DNA of 64,000 bases from Massilia mucilaginosa (GTDB taxonomy: Bacteria; Pseudomonadota; Gammaproteobacteria; Burkholderiales; Burkholderiaceae_D). Positions 17,799-27,830 of this stretch are shown piece after piece. Within the stretch, counting starts at the first letter, position 1; the number at the start of each line of letters is the position of its first letter. A program made the position numbers and the translations under genes. A model generated the notes under the pieces. That model searched no databases, was not told the DNA's origin, and worked only from the letters and a program-made list of their open reading frames with translations. The stretch is taken from assembly GCF_011682145.1 (NCBI RefSeq), contig NZ_WHJH01000019.1, positions 1 to 64,000 on the forward strand, written 5' to 3'.

Positions 17799-19646
17799 AT
17801 GCGCCGTCATTCTTCCCCCCCGCCTCCCGTCGATCCCAACGCCCCGCGCCGCAGCGACTGGGGCACCCTGAAGACCCTGATTCCCTACCTGTGGGTCTAC
17901 AAATGGCGCGTCATGGCTGCCCTGGGCTGCCTGATCGCGGCCAAGCTGGCCAACGTCGGCGTGCCGCTGGTGATGAAACAGCTGATCGACCAGCTGACCA
18001 TCAACCCATCGAACCCGAAGGCGCTGCTGGTGCTGCCGCTCGGCGCGCTGGTCGCTTACGGCCTGCTGCGCCTGTCGAGCACGGTGTTTACCGAACTGCG
18101 CGAATTCCTGTTCGCGCGCGTCACCCAGCGCGCCGTGCGCACCATCGCGCTGCGCGTGTTCCGCCACCTGCACGCGCTGTCGCTGCGCTTTCACCTGAAC
18201 CGCCAGACCGGCGGCATGACGCGCGATATCGAGCGCGGCACGCGCGGCGTCAGTTCGCTCATCTCGTACACCCTGTTTAACATTTTGCCGACCCTGGTCG
18301 AGATCACCCTGGTGCTGGGCTACCTGGTCACCCACTACGACATCTGGTTCAGCGCCATCACCGGCGTGGCGCTGGTGACCTACATCGCGTTCACCGTCAT
18401 CGTCACCGACTGGCGCACCCACTTCCGGCGCACCATGAACGACCTCGATTCCAAGGCCAACACCAAGGCCATCGACTCGCTGATCAACTACGAAACCGTC
18501 AAATACTTCGGCAACGAAGACTACGAAGCGGCGCGCTACGACGAAGGCCTGAAAAACTACGAGAACGCCGGCGTCAAGTCGCAAACCTCGCTCTCGGTCC
18601 TTAACACCGGCCAATCGCTGATCATCGCCACCGCCGTCACATTGATCCTGTGGCGTGCGACCGAAGGCGTCATCGCCGGCAGCATGACCCTGGGCGACCT
18701 GGTGCTGGTGAACTCCTTCATGATCCAGCTCTACATTCCGCTCAACTTCCTCGGCGTGATCTACCGCGAAATCAAGCAAAGCCTGGCCGACATGGAGCGC
18801 CTGTTCTCGCTGCTGGACCAGAACCGCGAAGTGGCCGACGGCAAGGAGGCCAAGACCCTGGCCACCCACGGCGCCCAGGTCGCGTTCTCGAACGTGAACT
18901 TCAGCTACGAAGCCAAGCGCCAGATTCTGTTCGATGTCGATTTCACGATTGCGGCCGGCACCACCACCGCCGTGGTGGGCCACAGCGGCTCGGGCAAGTC
19001 GACCCTGTCGCGCCTCCTGTTCCGCTTTTATGACGTCAACAGCGGCGCCCTCACCATCGACGGCCAGGACCTGCGCAACGTCACCCAGGAATCGCTGCGC
19101 CGGGCGATCGGCATCGTGCCGCAGGATACGGTGCTGTTCAACGACACCATCGAATACAACATCGCCTACGGCAAACCGGGAGCGAGCAAGAACGACATCA
19201 TTGCCGCCGCGCGCGCCGCCTCGATCCACGACTTCATCGAAACGCTGCCGGACGGTTACGCCACCATGGTGGGGGAGCGGGGACTCAAGCTGTCTGGCGG
19301 CGAAAAGCAGCGCGTGGCCATCGCGCGCACCCTGCTCAAGGACCCGGCGATCCTGATTTTCGACGAAGCCACCTCCGCCCTCGACTCCAAGGCCGAACAG
19401 GCCATCCAGGCGCAGTTGAAGGAAATCGCGAAGAACCGCACCACCCTGGTCATTGCGCACCGCCTGTCGACCGTGGCCGACGCCGAGCAGATCCTGGTGC
19501 TCGATCACGGGCGCATCGTGGAGCGCGGAACGCATCAGGCGCTGTTGGCGGCGAACGGCCTGTATGCCCAGATGTGGGAGCGCCAGCAGGCGAGGCAGGA
19601 GGAGGAAGCCGAAGGGGCGGCGGAGTCGCCGCTCGATGTGGATTGA
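17799..19646 (+). CDS. ABC transporter, ATM1/HMT family exporter (fused TMD-NBD)
   Basis: 615 aa half-transporter expected to dimerise in the inner membrane. Six TM helices (residues ~40-320) are followed by an ATPase domain: Walker A GHSGSGKST, signature LKLSGGEKQRVAIART, Walker B ILIFDEATSALDS and switch VIAHRLSTV. The TMD sequence YETVKYFGNEDYEAARYDEGLKNYE is characteristic of the ATM1 group, which exports glutathione-linked sulfur or metal species in mitochondria and alphaproteobacteria. ATG 17799 (MRRHSSPPPP) is preferred; a TTG at 17748 in the same frame would overlap the divergent promoter region. Confidence 0.9.
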   Translation: MRRHSSPPPPVDPNAPRRSDWGTLKTLIPYLWVYKWRVMAALGCLIAAKLANVGVPLVMKQLIDQLTINPSNPKALLVLPLGALVAYGLLRLSSTVFTELREFLFARVTQRAVRTIALRVFRHLHALSLRFHLNRQTGGMTRDIERGTRGVSSLISYTLFNILPTLVEITLVLGYLVTHYDIWFSAITGVALVTYIAFTVIVTDWRTHFRRTMNDLDSKANTKAIDSLINYETVKYFGNEDYEAARYDEGLKNYENAGVKSQTSLSVLNTGQSLIIATAVTLILWRATEGVIAGSMTLGDLVLVNSFMIQLYIPLNFLGVIYREIKQSLADMERLFSLLDQNREVADGKEAKTLATHGAQVAFSNVNFSYEAKRQILFDVDFTIAAGTTTAVVGHSGSGKSTLSRLLFRFYDVNSGALTIDGQDLRNVTQESLRRAIGIVPQDTVLFNDTIEYNIAYGKPGASKNDIIAAARAASIHDFIETLPDGYATMVGERGLKLSGGEKQRVAIARTLLKDPAILIFDEATSALDSKAEQAIQAQLKEIAKNRTTLVIAHRLSTVADAEQILVLDHGRIVERGTHQALLAANGLYAQMWERQQARQEEEAEGAAESPLDVD

Positions 19647-19648
19647 CC

Positions 19649-19671
19649 GGGTGGGCACGCCGTGCCCACCC
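19649..19671. terminator. hairpin between convergent ABC exporter and asparaginase genes
   Basis: GGGTGGGCAC and GTGCCCACCC form a perfect 10-bp stem with a GCC loop, located between two convergent stop codons. T runs are short, so it may be a weak bidirectional terminator. Confidence 0.6.
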
Positions 19672-19680
19672 TTGAAGCGC

Positions 19681-20766
19681 TTAGTAGGTGTAGAACATGC
19701 GCTGGATTTCCCTGGTGCTGCTGGTCTTGGTCAGTGCCAGCATCAGCAGGATGCGCGCCTTTTGCGGGTTGAGCGTATCGGCCGCCACGAAGTCCAGCTG
19801 ATCGTCATTGGCTTCGCCGTTGCGCGCCAAAATCCCCTGTCCCACGCGGCTGGCGCGCACGATGATCGCGCCCTTGGCACGCGCCGCTTTTAGCGCCGGC
19901 ACCACTTTGCCGGCCAGGCTGCCGTCACCCACGCCTGCGTGGATGATGCCCTTCGCGCCGGCGGCCATGAAGGCGTCGACCGCCACCGGATTCATGTTCG
20001 CGTAACCGTACACGATGTCGACCTGCGGCAGCGACTGCAGCGCGCCGATATCGAATTCGGTTTCGGTGGTGTGCTTGCGCAGCGACTGGCGATAGAAGAA
20101 TGGTTTACTGCCCTGGATATAGCCGAGCAAACCGAGTTCGCTGGTGCGGAAGCTGTCCAGGGTCGAGGTATTGACCTTGGTGACATCGCGCGCGGACTGG
20201 ATCTGGTCGTTCATCGCCACCAGCACGCCCTTGCCGACCGCTTCCGGGCTGGCGGCCAGCATCACCGAGTTATACAGGTTGATCGGACCGTCGGCCGACA
20301 GCGCGGTCGATGGACGCATCGCGCCGACCAGCACCACCGGTTTGCGGCTCTTGACCACCAGGCTGAGGAAGTACGCGGTTTCTTCCAGCGTGTCGGTGCC
20401 GTGCGTGATGACGACGCCGTCGACATTGTTCTGCGCCAGCAGCACGTTGACGCGCTTGGCCAGCGTGAGCCAATGCTCGTTGCTCATGTTCTCGCTGGCG
20501 ATCTGGAACACCTGCTCGCCGGTGACGTTGGCGACCTTGCCCAGTTCCGGCACCGCCTTGATCAGGTTCTGCACGCCCACCGTGGCGGCGGTGTAGCCGA
20601 CCGTGGTGGTGCTGCTCGCGCCGGTGCCCGCGATGGTGCCGCCGGTGGCCAGGATGGTCACGTTGGCCAGCTTCGGCTGCGCCGTTTCGGCTTGCACGGC
20701 ACTAGTTACCGCCACCAGCATGGCGAAGAGGGCGATCATCGATCGCGTGGTTTTTTGATACAGCAT
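19681..20766 (-). CDS. ansB: type II L-asparaginase, periplasmic
   Basis: 361 aa. Signal peptide 1-26 (ending SAVQA) directs it to the periplasm. Catalytic residues match E. coli AnsB with correct spacing: nucleophile T44 in TGGTIAG, T124-D125 in HGTDTLEET and K197 in RDVTK. It hydrolyses L-asparagine to aspartate and ammonia. A strong AAGGAG precedes the ATG. It is the second gene of an operon with the amidohydrolase at 20787-22088 (20-bp gap). The convergent gene on the other side is the ATM1-like exporter. Confidence 0.94.
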   Translation of the reverse strand: MLYQKTTRSMIALFAMLVAVTSAVQAETAQPKLANVTILATGGTIAGTGASSTTTVGYTAATVGVQNLIKAVPELGKVANVTGEQVFQIASENMSNEHWLTLAKRVNVLLAQNNVDGVVITHGTDTLEETAYFLSLVVKSRKPVVLVGAMRPSTALSADGPINLYNSVMLAASPEAVGKGVLVAMNDQIQSARDVTKVNTSTLDSFRTSELGLLGYIQGSKPFFYRQSLRKHTTETEFDIGALQSLPQVDIVYGYANMNPVAVDAFMAAGAKGIIHAGVGDGSLAGKVVPALKAARAKGAIIVRASRVGQGILARNGEANDDQLDFVAADTLNPQKARILLMLALTKTSSTREIQRMFYTY

Positions 20767-20786
20767 GGGTTCTCCTTGAGTGACGA

Positions 20787-22088
20787 TTATGGTTGTTTGT
20801 AGACGACGCCATCTTTCATGACGAAGCGCACCTGCTGCATCAGCGCGATGTCGCGCAGCGGGTCGCCCGTGACGGCGATGATGTCGGCCGCGTAGCCCGG
20901 CTCCACGGAACCGAGGCGCGTGCCCTGGTCGAGCAGGGCGGCGGCGTTCAGGGTGGCCGAGCGGATCGCTTCGAGCGGCGGCATGCCCGCTTCGACCATG
21001 TAGGCGAATTCCCTGGCATTGTCCCCGTGCGGGAACACGCCGGCATCGGTACCGAAGGCGATCTTCACGCCCGCCTTGTAGGCACGCCCGAAGGTGGCCT
21101 GGATCTGCGGGCCGATGGCGGCCGCTTTCGGGCGTACCAGCGGCGAATAGTAATCCGCTTCCTTGGCCTTGTCGGCCACGTAGCGGCCGGCCGAAATGGT
21201 CGGCACGAACCAGGCGCCGTGCTTCTTGAACAGGGCGATGGTTTCGTCGTCCATCATGGTGCCGTGTTCGATCGAATCGATCCCGGCGCGCAGCGCACGC
21301 TTGATGCCTTCGGTGCCGTGCGCGTGGGCCGCCACGCGAAAGCCGTAGTCCTTGGCGGTGCTGATGATGGCGCGCAGTTCGTCTTCGGTGTACTGCGAAT
21401 TCTGGCCGCTGCGGGCCTGGCTCAACACGCCGCCGGTGGCGGTGACCTTGATCAGGTCCGCGCCTTCCTTGTAGCGCGCGCGCACCGCTTCACGCGCGCC
21501 CTCGGCGCTATTGACCACGCCCTCGCTGGGTCCGGGCGTGCCCAGTGCGTGGCTCAGGCGGTGCGAAAAATTGTTGGTCGGGTCGGCGTGCCCGCCGGTG
21601 GTCGCAATCGACTTCCCCGAGGTGAACATGCGCGGCCCCGGAATGCTGCCGGCCGCAATGGCGCGCTTGAGCGAGACGTTCAGGCCATCGCTCGCGCCCA
21701 GGTCGCGCACGGTGGTAAATCCGGCCTTGAGGGTGCGTTCGGCAAAGATGACGGAGCGGTAGGCATGGTCGGCCGGGTTCAGGCTGATGGCGTCGCGCAG
21801 GGCGTCGGCCTGCTTCTGGGTTTCGCCGGTCAGGTGCACATGCATGTCGATCAGGCCGGGCAGGCAGGAGTGGGCCGACAGGTCGATGTGGCCCGCTGTC
21901 GGGTTAGCGCCCGCGTTCGCACCCATCGGCCCGACCGACTTGATGCTGCCGTCTTCGACGACGATGCTGACCTTCTCGCGCCAGGCGCCGCTCTTCACAT
22001 CGAGCAGGCGTCCGCAATCGACGGTCTGGGTGGCGCCTTGCGCACTACCGCAAGCGAGCAAAATACCGATGGCGGACAGCTTGAGCAT
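20787..22088 (-). CDS. exported metal-dependent amidohydrolase (prolidase-like)
   Basis: 433 aa. A signal peptide ([19 protein letters not shown]) precedes an amidohydrolase TIM barrel with HVHLTG (two metal-binding His), the carboxylated-lysine segment [21 protein letters not shown] and the catalytic GTDAGV. These are hallmarks of the Xaa-Pro/Xaa-Arg dipeptidase and imidazolonepropionase-like clade. It likely cleaves dipeptides or N-acyl amino acids outside the cytoplasm. ATG 22088 was chosen for the signal peptide and CGGAGA upstream. Co-transcription with the downstream asparaginase gene suggests scavenging of amino-acid nitrogen. Confidence 0.87.
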   Translation of the reverse strand: MLKLSAIGILLACGSAQGATQTVDCGRLLDVKSGAWREKVSIVVEDGSIKSVGPMGANAGANPTAGHIDLSAHSCLPGLIDMHVHLTGETQKQADALRDAISLNPADHAYRSVIFAERTLKAGFTTVRDLGASDGLNVSLKRAIAAGSIPGPRMFTSGKSIATTGGHADPTNNFSHRLSHALGTPGPSEGVVNSAEGAREAVRARYKEGADLIKVTATGGVLSQARSGQNSQYTEDELRAIISTAKDYGFRVAAHAHGTEGIKRALRAGIDSIEHGTMMDDETIALFKKHGAWFVPTISAGRYVADKAKEADYYSPLVRPKAAAIGPQIQATFGRAYKAGVKIAFGTDAGVFPHGDNAREFAYMVEAGMPPLEAIRSATLNAAALLDQGTRLGSVEPGYAADIIAVTGDPLRDIALMQQVRFVMKDGVVYKQP

Positions 22089-22166
22089 TGCGGGTCTCCG
22101 AGAGGAATGATGGCAAAAGAGCATACACGAATCGCTACCCGGAAGTGCGGCCGGGCCCAAAAGCGA

Positions 22167-22195
22167 AGGGCGGAAAAGCTGTGCTTTCCCGCCCT
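22167..22195 (-). terminator. terminator of the symporter gene
   Basis: AGGGCGGAAAAG (22167-22178) and CTTTCCCGCCCT (22184-22195) form a 12-bp stem, with one mismatch, around a 5-nt loop. It lies 15 bp past the stop of the minus-strand symporter gene and ahead of the amidohydrolase-asparaginase operon. The minus-strand tail is T-containing (TTCGCTTTTGG) rather than a pure T run. Confidence 0.65.
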
Positions 22196-22209
22196 GTGAG
22201 CGCTGCTGA

Positions 22210-23469
22210 TTACTTGAGCGGCGAGGTGGCCGGTTCGACCGTGCCCGGCTCGCTCAATTCACCCTCCCACTTGGCCACGACCGCCGTGGCGATGGCATTG
22301 CCGATCACGTTGGTGGCCGACCGCGCCATGTCGAGGAAGTGGTCGATGCCCAGCAGCAGCAGCAAGCCCGCTTCGGGAATATTGAACTGGCCCAGGGTGG
22401 CGGCGATCACCACCAGCGAGGCGCGCGGCACGCCAGCCATGCCCTTGGAGGTGAGCATCAGCACCAGCATCATGGTCAGCTGGGTCGACAGCGACAGCTC
22501 GATCCCGTACGCCTGGGCGATGAAGATGGTGGCGAAGGTACAGTACATCATCGAGCCATCGAGATTGAACGAGTAACCGATCGGCAGCACGAAGGCGGCG
22601 ATGCGGTTGCGTACACCGAAGCGCTCCAGGCCTTCCAGGGTCTTTGGAAAAGCCGCCTCGGACGACGCGGTCGAAAATGCCAGGATGGTCGGCTCGCGCA
22701 CTTCACGCAGCAGGGCGAACACGCGTGGGCCCAGGAAAATGAAGCCGGCAATCGTCAGCACGATCCACAGCACGATGATGGCGATGTAGAACTCGCCCAT
22801 GAAGATGCCGTAGGTGGACAGGATGCCGATGCCGCTCTTGGCGATAATGCCCGAAACGGCCGCCAGCACCGCGATCGGGGCCAGGTTCATCACATAGCCG
22901 GTCACCTTGAGCATGACGTGCGCCACACCGTCGATGGCTTCGATCATCGGGTTGGCGCGCGCGCCGACCGCGGCGGCGGCGGTGCCGAAGAACAGCGAGA
23001 AGATCACGATCTGCAGGATTTCGTTCTTGGCCATGCCATCGACGATCGACGACGGCACCAGGTGGGTGACGAATTCTTTCAACGTCAGGCTGGTGGTGAC
23101 GATGCCCGATACCGCGCCGGCCGGCGGCAGGTGGGCCACCATGGCGTCGCCTGGACGGAACAGGTTGACCAGGATCAGGCCGAGCGACAGCGAGAGGATC
23201 GAGGCGATCACGAACCAGCCGAGCGCCTTGGCGCCGATGCGGCCGACTTCCTTGGCGTCGCCCATTTTGGCGATACCGACCACCAGGGTCGAGAACACCA
23301 GCGGCGCGATGATCATTTTAATCAGGCGCAGGAACAGCGTGGTCACCAGCGACATGTATTCGGCAAAAGCGGCCGGGTTGGGCGTGCTGACGTTGATGAC
23401 ATACCCGATCACCACCCCGAGCACGAGTGCCAGCAGGATGTAAAGGGTAAGGCGATTTTTCTGGTTCAT
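22210..23469 (-). CDS. dicarboxylate/amino acid:cation symporter (DAACS family)
   Basis: 419 aa inner-membrane secondary transporter with eight TM helices plus re-entrant hairpins. The HP1 serine-rich motif [11 protein letters not shown], the substrate/Na+ site NLDGSMMY (NMDGT position) and the C-terminal [18 protein letters not shown] are those of the GltP/GltT/DctA group. The RSATNVIGN segment carries the substrate-carboxylate-binding Arg region. It imports glutamate/aspartate or C4-dicarboxylates with H+ or Na+. AGGA lies 9 nt before the ATG. Divergent from an amino acid ABC ATPase; the shared 207-bp region must hold both promoters. Confidence 0.92.
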   Translation of the reverse strand: MNQKNRLTLYILLALVLGVVIGYVINVSTPNPAAFAEYMSLVTTLFLRLIKMIIAPLVFSTLVVGIAKMGDAKEVGRIGAKALGWFVIASILSLSLGLILVNLFRPGDAMVAHLPPAGAVSGIVTTSLTLKEFVTHLVPSSIVDGMAKNEILQIVIFSLFFGTAAAAVGARANPMIEAIDGVAHVMLKVTGYVMNLAPIAVLAAVSGIIAKSGIGILSTYGIFMGEFYIAIIVLWIVLTIAGFIFLGPRVFALLREVREPTILAFSTASSEAAFPKTLEGLERFGVRNRIAAFVLPIGYSFNLDGSMMYCTFATIFIAQAYGIELSLSTQLTMMLVLMLTSKGMAGVPRASLVVIAATLGQFNIPEAGLLLLLGIDHFLDMARSATNVIGNAIATAVVAKWEGELSEPGTVEPATSPLK

Positions 23470-23676
23470 GGGCTGTGCATCCTGTATTTGAGTCGATTCG
23501 GCGTCGTCAGCGAGCAGCTGAAAGCTGGTCTCCCTGCGTTCTCGGGCAAAATAGCGGTATTTTGTGAGCGAACCAGCCAGTATGGTGATGATTTTCTTGG
23601 CAAGTTCCGCAGTATCCTAGGGGGCGCAGGTGCTGTCAAGCTCGCACCTCCTCTTCCAGAACAGACGAAAAACAAC

Positions 23677-24402
<726 letters not shown>

Positions 24403-24444
24403 GCGCGGCGGCGCGCCTGGCGCCGTACGAGGATGCGCGAAAAA

Positions 24445-24729
24445 TCACCCGGCCAATCTGGCCTCAGCTTGCGCGAGTATGTCATCGAGATCGTGCAGTA
24501 CATCGTCGACACTGTAGTACTCGCCGCTTTGCAGTGCCGCATCGCGCGAAACCATACCGCGATCGATAAAGTCGTGCTGGGCACGGCGCTGCCGGATCCG
24601 CAACCGCACCGATTGCGCGGTTAGACCGGACAGGGACTCGCCGCTTTCAAGCAAGCTTTCGGCAGCTTTGCGCACGTCGGGTGCGACTCGTCGAGAAGGG
24701 AAGTTGGCAGCTTTCAAGGTGGACTCCAT
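24445..24729 (-). CDS. ribbon-helix-helix antitoxin-like protein (YlcI/YnfO or ParD-like)
   Basis: 94 aa from ATG 24729. FPSRRVAPDVRKAAESLLESGESLSGLTAQSVR resembles the N-terminal ribbon-helix-helix of ParD/CopG-like antitoxins. The C-terminal half (FIDRGMVSRDAALQSGEYYSVDDVLHDLDDILAQAEARL) resembles the toxin-binding tail. No toxin gene (ParE/RelE) is present: only 42 bp separate it from the convergent ABC ATPase gene. It may be a solitary regulator or a leftover of a toxin-antitoxin pair. No strong ribosome binding site is seen; a TTG start at 24777 in the same frame is possible. Confidence 0.7.
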   Translation of the reverse strand: MESTLKAANFPSRRVAPDVRKAAESLLESGESLSGLTAQSVRLRIRQRRAQHDFIDRGMVSRDAALQSGEYYSVDDVLHDLDDILAQAEARLAG

Positions 24730-24875
24730 GCGTAGCGTTTGAAACGTCAATATCTCAAGCTCTCGAAGCAGAAGCAAGCAGCATGTTCAAACGTGCGCTA
24801 TGTTTCTTGGAGGAAGCATGAGCGATTGCTTGCCTGCGGAGGTTAAAATACCGCATCCGTTTTCCGAAAGCCGCC

Positions 24876-25925
24876 ATGTCCACCATCGATACCCCCCAGA
24901 GCCTGACCATCACCCGTCCCGACGACTGGCACCTGCACCTGCGCGACGGCGCCGCGCTGGCCAGCGTGCTGCCGCACAGCGCGCGCCAGTTCGCCCGCGC
25001 CATCGTCATGCCCAACCTCAAACCCCCGGTCACCACCACCGCCATGGCGCAGGCCTACCGCGAGCGCATCCTGGCCGCGCTGCCGGCCGGCATGCGCTTC
25101 GAGCCGCTGATGACGCTCTACCTGACCAACAACACCGACCCGGACGAAATCCGCCGTGCCCAGGACAGCGGCTTTGTCCACGCTGTCAAACTGTACCCGG
25201 CCGGCGCCACCACCAATTCCGACGCCGGCGTGACCGACCTGGCGCGCTGCTACAAGACGCTCGAAGTGATGCAGGAAGTCGGCATGCCCTTCCTGGTGCA
25301 CGGCGAAGTGACCGACCAGGAGATCGACCTGTTCGACCGCGAGGCGGTGTTCATCGAGCGCGTCATGCGTCCGCTGCGGCGCGATATGCCGGAACTGAAA
25401 ATCGTGTTCGAGCACATCACCACCAAGGACGCGGCGCAGTACGTGGCCGAAGCCGACGGCCCGATCGCCGCCACCATCACCGCGCACCACCTGCTGTACA
25501 ACCGCAACGAGATCTTCAAGGGCGGCATTCGTCCCCATTACTACTGCCTGCCGGTGCTCAAGCGCGAAGAGCACCGCCTGGCCCTGATGACGGCCGCCAC
25601 CAGCGGCGACGAGCGCTTTTTCCTGGGCACCGACTCGGCCCCGCACGCGGTGGGCGCCAAGGAGGCCTCGTGCGGCTGCGCCGGCTGCTACACCGCGCTG
25701 CACGCGATGGAGATGTACACCGAAGCGTTCGAACGCGCCGGTGCCCTCGACAAGCTCGAAGCCTTCGCCAGCTTCCACGGCCCCGACTTCTACGAACTGC
25801 CGCGCAACACCGACCAGGTGACCCTCAAGCGCGAAGCCTGGACCCTGCCGCAAACCGTGCCGCTGGCCGATTCCGCCCTGGTGCCGCTCAACGGCGGCGA
25901 GCAGATTAACTGGAAACTGCTGTAA
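24876..25925 (+). CDS. pyrC: dihydroorotase
   Basis: 349 aa, the size of the E. coli-type (class II) dihydroorotase, third step of pyrimidine synthesis: N-carbamoyl-aspartate to dihydroorotate. The motif [11 protein letters not shown] provides the first two zinc-binding His and the substrate Arg. [17 protein letters not shown] carries the carboxylated Lys. [14 protein letters not shown] and LGTDSAPHA supply the remaining ligands and the catalytic Asp. Cytosolic homodimer. The DUF3025 gene begins 3 bp after its stop codon, an arrangement common in Betaproteobacteria. Confidence 0.96.
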   Translation: MSTIDTPQSLTITRPDDWHLHLRDGAALASVLPHSARQFARAIVMPNLKPPVTTTAMAQAYRERILAALPAGMRFEPLMTLYLTNNTDPDEIRRAQDSGFVHAVKLYPAGATTNSDAGVTDLARCYKTLEVMQEVGMPFLVHGEVTDQEIDLFDREAVFIERVMRPLRRDMPELKIVFEHITTKDAAQYVAEADGPIAATITAHHLLYNRNEIFKGGIRPHYYCLPVLKREEHRLALMTAATSGDERFFLGTDSAPHAVGAKEASCGCAGCYTALHAMEMYTEAFERAGALDKLEAFASFHGPDFYELPRNTDQVTLKREAWTLPQTVPLADSALVPLNGGEQINWKLL

Positions 25926-25928
25926 GCG

Positions 25929-26720
25929 ATGCTGTCGCAGATTGACTGGGCGCGCCCGTGGTACGACGCGGTGCGCCCCGCGTTTGCGCGTTTGCCCATC
26001 GACGTCAACTGCGTGGCCGACGCCCTGAACGCGGCTGCCGCGCCGCTGGCGCTGCTCAACCAGCGCGGCCTGCCGCTGCGCTTCGTGCCGCAAGATGACT
26101 TGCCCGAAGGGCGCGCCTACGAAGAATTCATCGGTGCCACCGGCTGCGTGCCCACGCGCGACAACCTGCACGATTTTTTCAATGGCCTGGTGTGGCTGAC
26201 CTTCCCGCGCATCAAACAGCAGTTAAACGCCCTGCAGGCGGCGCAGATTGCGCTGGCCGGCGTGGGCAAGTCGCGTGGCGCGGCGCGCGACGGCGCCACC
26301 ATCTTCGACGAAAACGCGGCCTTGCTGGTGGTGCGTGCCGGCGGCGCGGGTGAGCAGCTGGTGGCCGCCCTGCGCGCGCACGGCTGGGTTGAGGCACTAT
26401 ACGAACGGCGCGCCGCCTTTGGGTGCGACGCCGAAGTCTGGCTGTTCGGCCACGCGCTGATGGAAAAGCTGGTCGCGCCGCGCAAGGCGATCACCGCGCA
26501 CACGCGCGTGGTGGTGGCCGGCGGCGACTACTTCGCCCTGCCGCACGACGGACGGCGCGCCTGGATCGACCGCAAGGTCGCCGCCGAACTGGCGGACGAA
26601 GGATTGAGTACTGCCTGCTTTACCCCCTTGCCGGTGCTTGGCGTGCCGGGATGGTGGGAAGGGCAGGACCACGGGTTTTACGCCGACACCACGGTATTTC
26701 GGCCCAAGCGGGTCGTTTGA
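25929..26720 (+). CDS. DUF3025 domain-containing protein
   Basis: 263 aa soluble protein of unknown function. The segment PEGRAYEEFIGATGCVPTRDNLHDFFNGLVWLTFPRIKQQLNALQ is the signature of DUF3025. No signal peptide or TM segments are seen. It starts 3 bp after pyrC and ends 9 bp before the next gene, so it is translated as part of the pyrC operon. The conserved pairing with pyrC in relatives is the only clue to its role. Residues 85-110 and C-terminal GVPGWWEGQD are the most striking conserved-looking patches. Confidence 0.88.
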   Translation: MLSQIDWARPWYDAVRPAFARLPIDVNCVADALNAAAAPLALLNQRGLPLRFVPQDDLPEGRAYEEFIGATGCVPTRDNLHDFFNGLVWLTFPRIKQQLNALQAAQIALAGVGKSRGAARDGATIFDENAALLVVRAGGAGEQLVAALRAHGWVEALYERRAAFGCDAEVWLFGHALMEKLVAPRKAITAHTRVVVAGGDYFALPHDGRRAWIDRKVAAELADEGLSTACFTPLPVLGVPGWWEGQDHGFYADTTVFRPKRVV

Positions 26721-26729
26721 GGAGAAGAG

Positions 26730-27713
26730 ATGACTGAAGCGGTACGTTGGGGAATTCTGGGCACGGGCAAGATTGCGCGCGCGTTTGCGACGGCCTTGCG
26801 CGACACGCCTGGCGCGGTGCTGGCCGGCGTGGCATCGCGCAGCCTGGAAAGCGCGCAGGCTTTCGGCGCCGAATTCGGCGCGTTTGACAGCTACGGCTCG
26901 TACCAGGCGCTGGCCGATGCGAAGGATATCGATGTGGTCTACATCGGCACCCCGCACCCGATGCACGTCGAGAATGCCGTCATGGCGCTCAATGGCGGCA
27001 AGGGCGTGCTGTGCGAGAAGCCCTTCACCATGAACCGGCGCGAAGCCGAAGAGATCGTGGCGCTGGCGCGCGAGAAGAAGCTGTTCCTGATGGAGGCGAT
27101 GTGGACGCGCTTCATGCCGGCGCTGGCCGAAGTGCGGCGCATCATCGCGTCGGGCGAAATCGGCACGGTGCACCAGGTGACGGCCGATTTTGGCTTCGCG
27201 GGCACGCAAGACCCGCTGCACCGCCTGAACAATCCGGAACTCGGCGGCGGCGGGCTGCTCGACCTGGGGATTTATCCGCTCTCGATCGCGGCCGCGCTGC
27301 TGGGGCCCGTGGCCGAGGTGCGCGCCATGGCGCTGATGGGCGAGACCGGGGTCGATATCCAGACCGGCTTCACCATGACGCACGAAGGCGGCGCCATGTC
27401 GGTGTGCAGTTGCTCGCTCAGGGCCAGGACGCCGGCGGAGCTGACCGTGTCCGGATCGCTCGGCCAGGTGCGCATGAATACCATGTTCCACCGGGCGCAG
27501 TCGGTGACCGTGACCACGGCGGACGGCGCGCGCACCATCGATACGCCGTACCTGGGCAACGGGTATGTGCACGAGGCGATGGAAGTGGGGCGCTGTTTGA
27601 AAGAGGGGCTGCTGGAGAGCCCGGGCATGCCGCTCGACGAAACGCTGCATCTGATGGGCGTGCTCGATACGATTCGCGGGCAGATCGGCTTGCGCTATTC
27701 GGCGGACGCTTGA
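26730..27713 (+). CDS. Gfo/Idh/MocA family oxidoreductase
   Basis: 327 aa. N-terminal Rossmann fold (VRWGILGTGKIARAFATAL) binds NAD(P). The CEKPFTMN motif carries the catalytic Lys typical of the family, and the C-terminal domain contains GGGGLLDLGIYPL. Closest in style to trans-1,2-dihydrobenzene-1,2-diol dehydrogenase / D-xylose dehydrogenase-like members. The substrate cannot be assigned. A strong GAGGAGA ribosome binding site lies 9 bp after the DUF3025 stop, suggesting co-transcription with pyrC. A REP-like hairpin with a T run follows and may end the operon. Confidence 0.9.
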   Translation: MTEAVRWGILGTGKIARAFATALRDTPGAVLAGVASRSLESAQAFGAEFGAFDSYGSYQALADAKDIDVVYIGTPHPMHVENAVMALNGGKGVLCEKPFTMNRREAEEIVALAREKKLFLMEAMWTRFMPALAEVRRIIASGEIGTVHQVTADFGFAGTQDPLHRLNNPELGGGGLLDLGIYPLSIAAALLGPVAEVRAMALMGETGVDIQTGFTMTHEGGAMSVCSCSLRARTPAELTVSGSLGQVRMNTMFHRAQSVTVTTADGARTIDTPYLGNGYVHEAMEVGRCLKEGLLESPGMPLDETLHLMGVLDTIRGQIGLRYSADA

Positions 27714-27715
27714 TT

Positions 27716-27802
27716 CGTCGTTCCCGCGAAGGCGGGAACCCAAGTCCGCTTCGCAGCCGTCGACTACAGAAAAATTGGGTTCCCGCCTGCGCGGGAACGA
27801 CG
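27716..27802. repeat. REP-like inverted repeat, family C (doubles as terminator)
   Basis: Arm 27716-27743 (CGTCGTTCCCGCGAAGGCGG, then GAACCCAA) is repeated inverted at 27775-27802 with one or two mismatches. Each arm is also a hairpin by itself (TTCCCGC / GCGGGAA). TTTTT follows at 27804-27808, so it could terminate the pyrC operon. It lies between convergent genes (Gfo/Idh and recG). The same type of repeat occurs at 7412-7440 and 32272-32346. Confidence 0.8.
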
Positions 27803-27830
27803 GTTTTTAGATTGGCGTGAGAGATGGAAG

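Noticed and set aside
22339-23676. Plus-strand extension of the amino acid ABC ATPase frame through the symporter gene
   Set aside because: The true ATPase begins at ATG 23677 (Walker A at the usual distance). The upstream part is antisense to the symporter.
24403-24444. A toxin gene partner for the antitoxin-like gene
   Set aside because: Only 42 bp are available before the convergent ABC ATPase gene; no room for a toxin.
27716-27802. CRISPR-like repeat at the Gfo/Idh - recG junction
   Set aside because: Only two inverted, not direct, copies exist; it is a REP-type palindrome.
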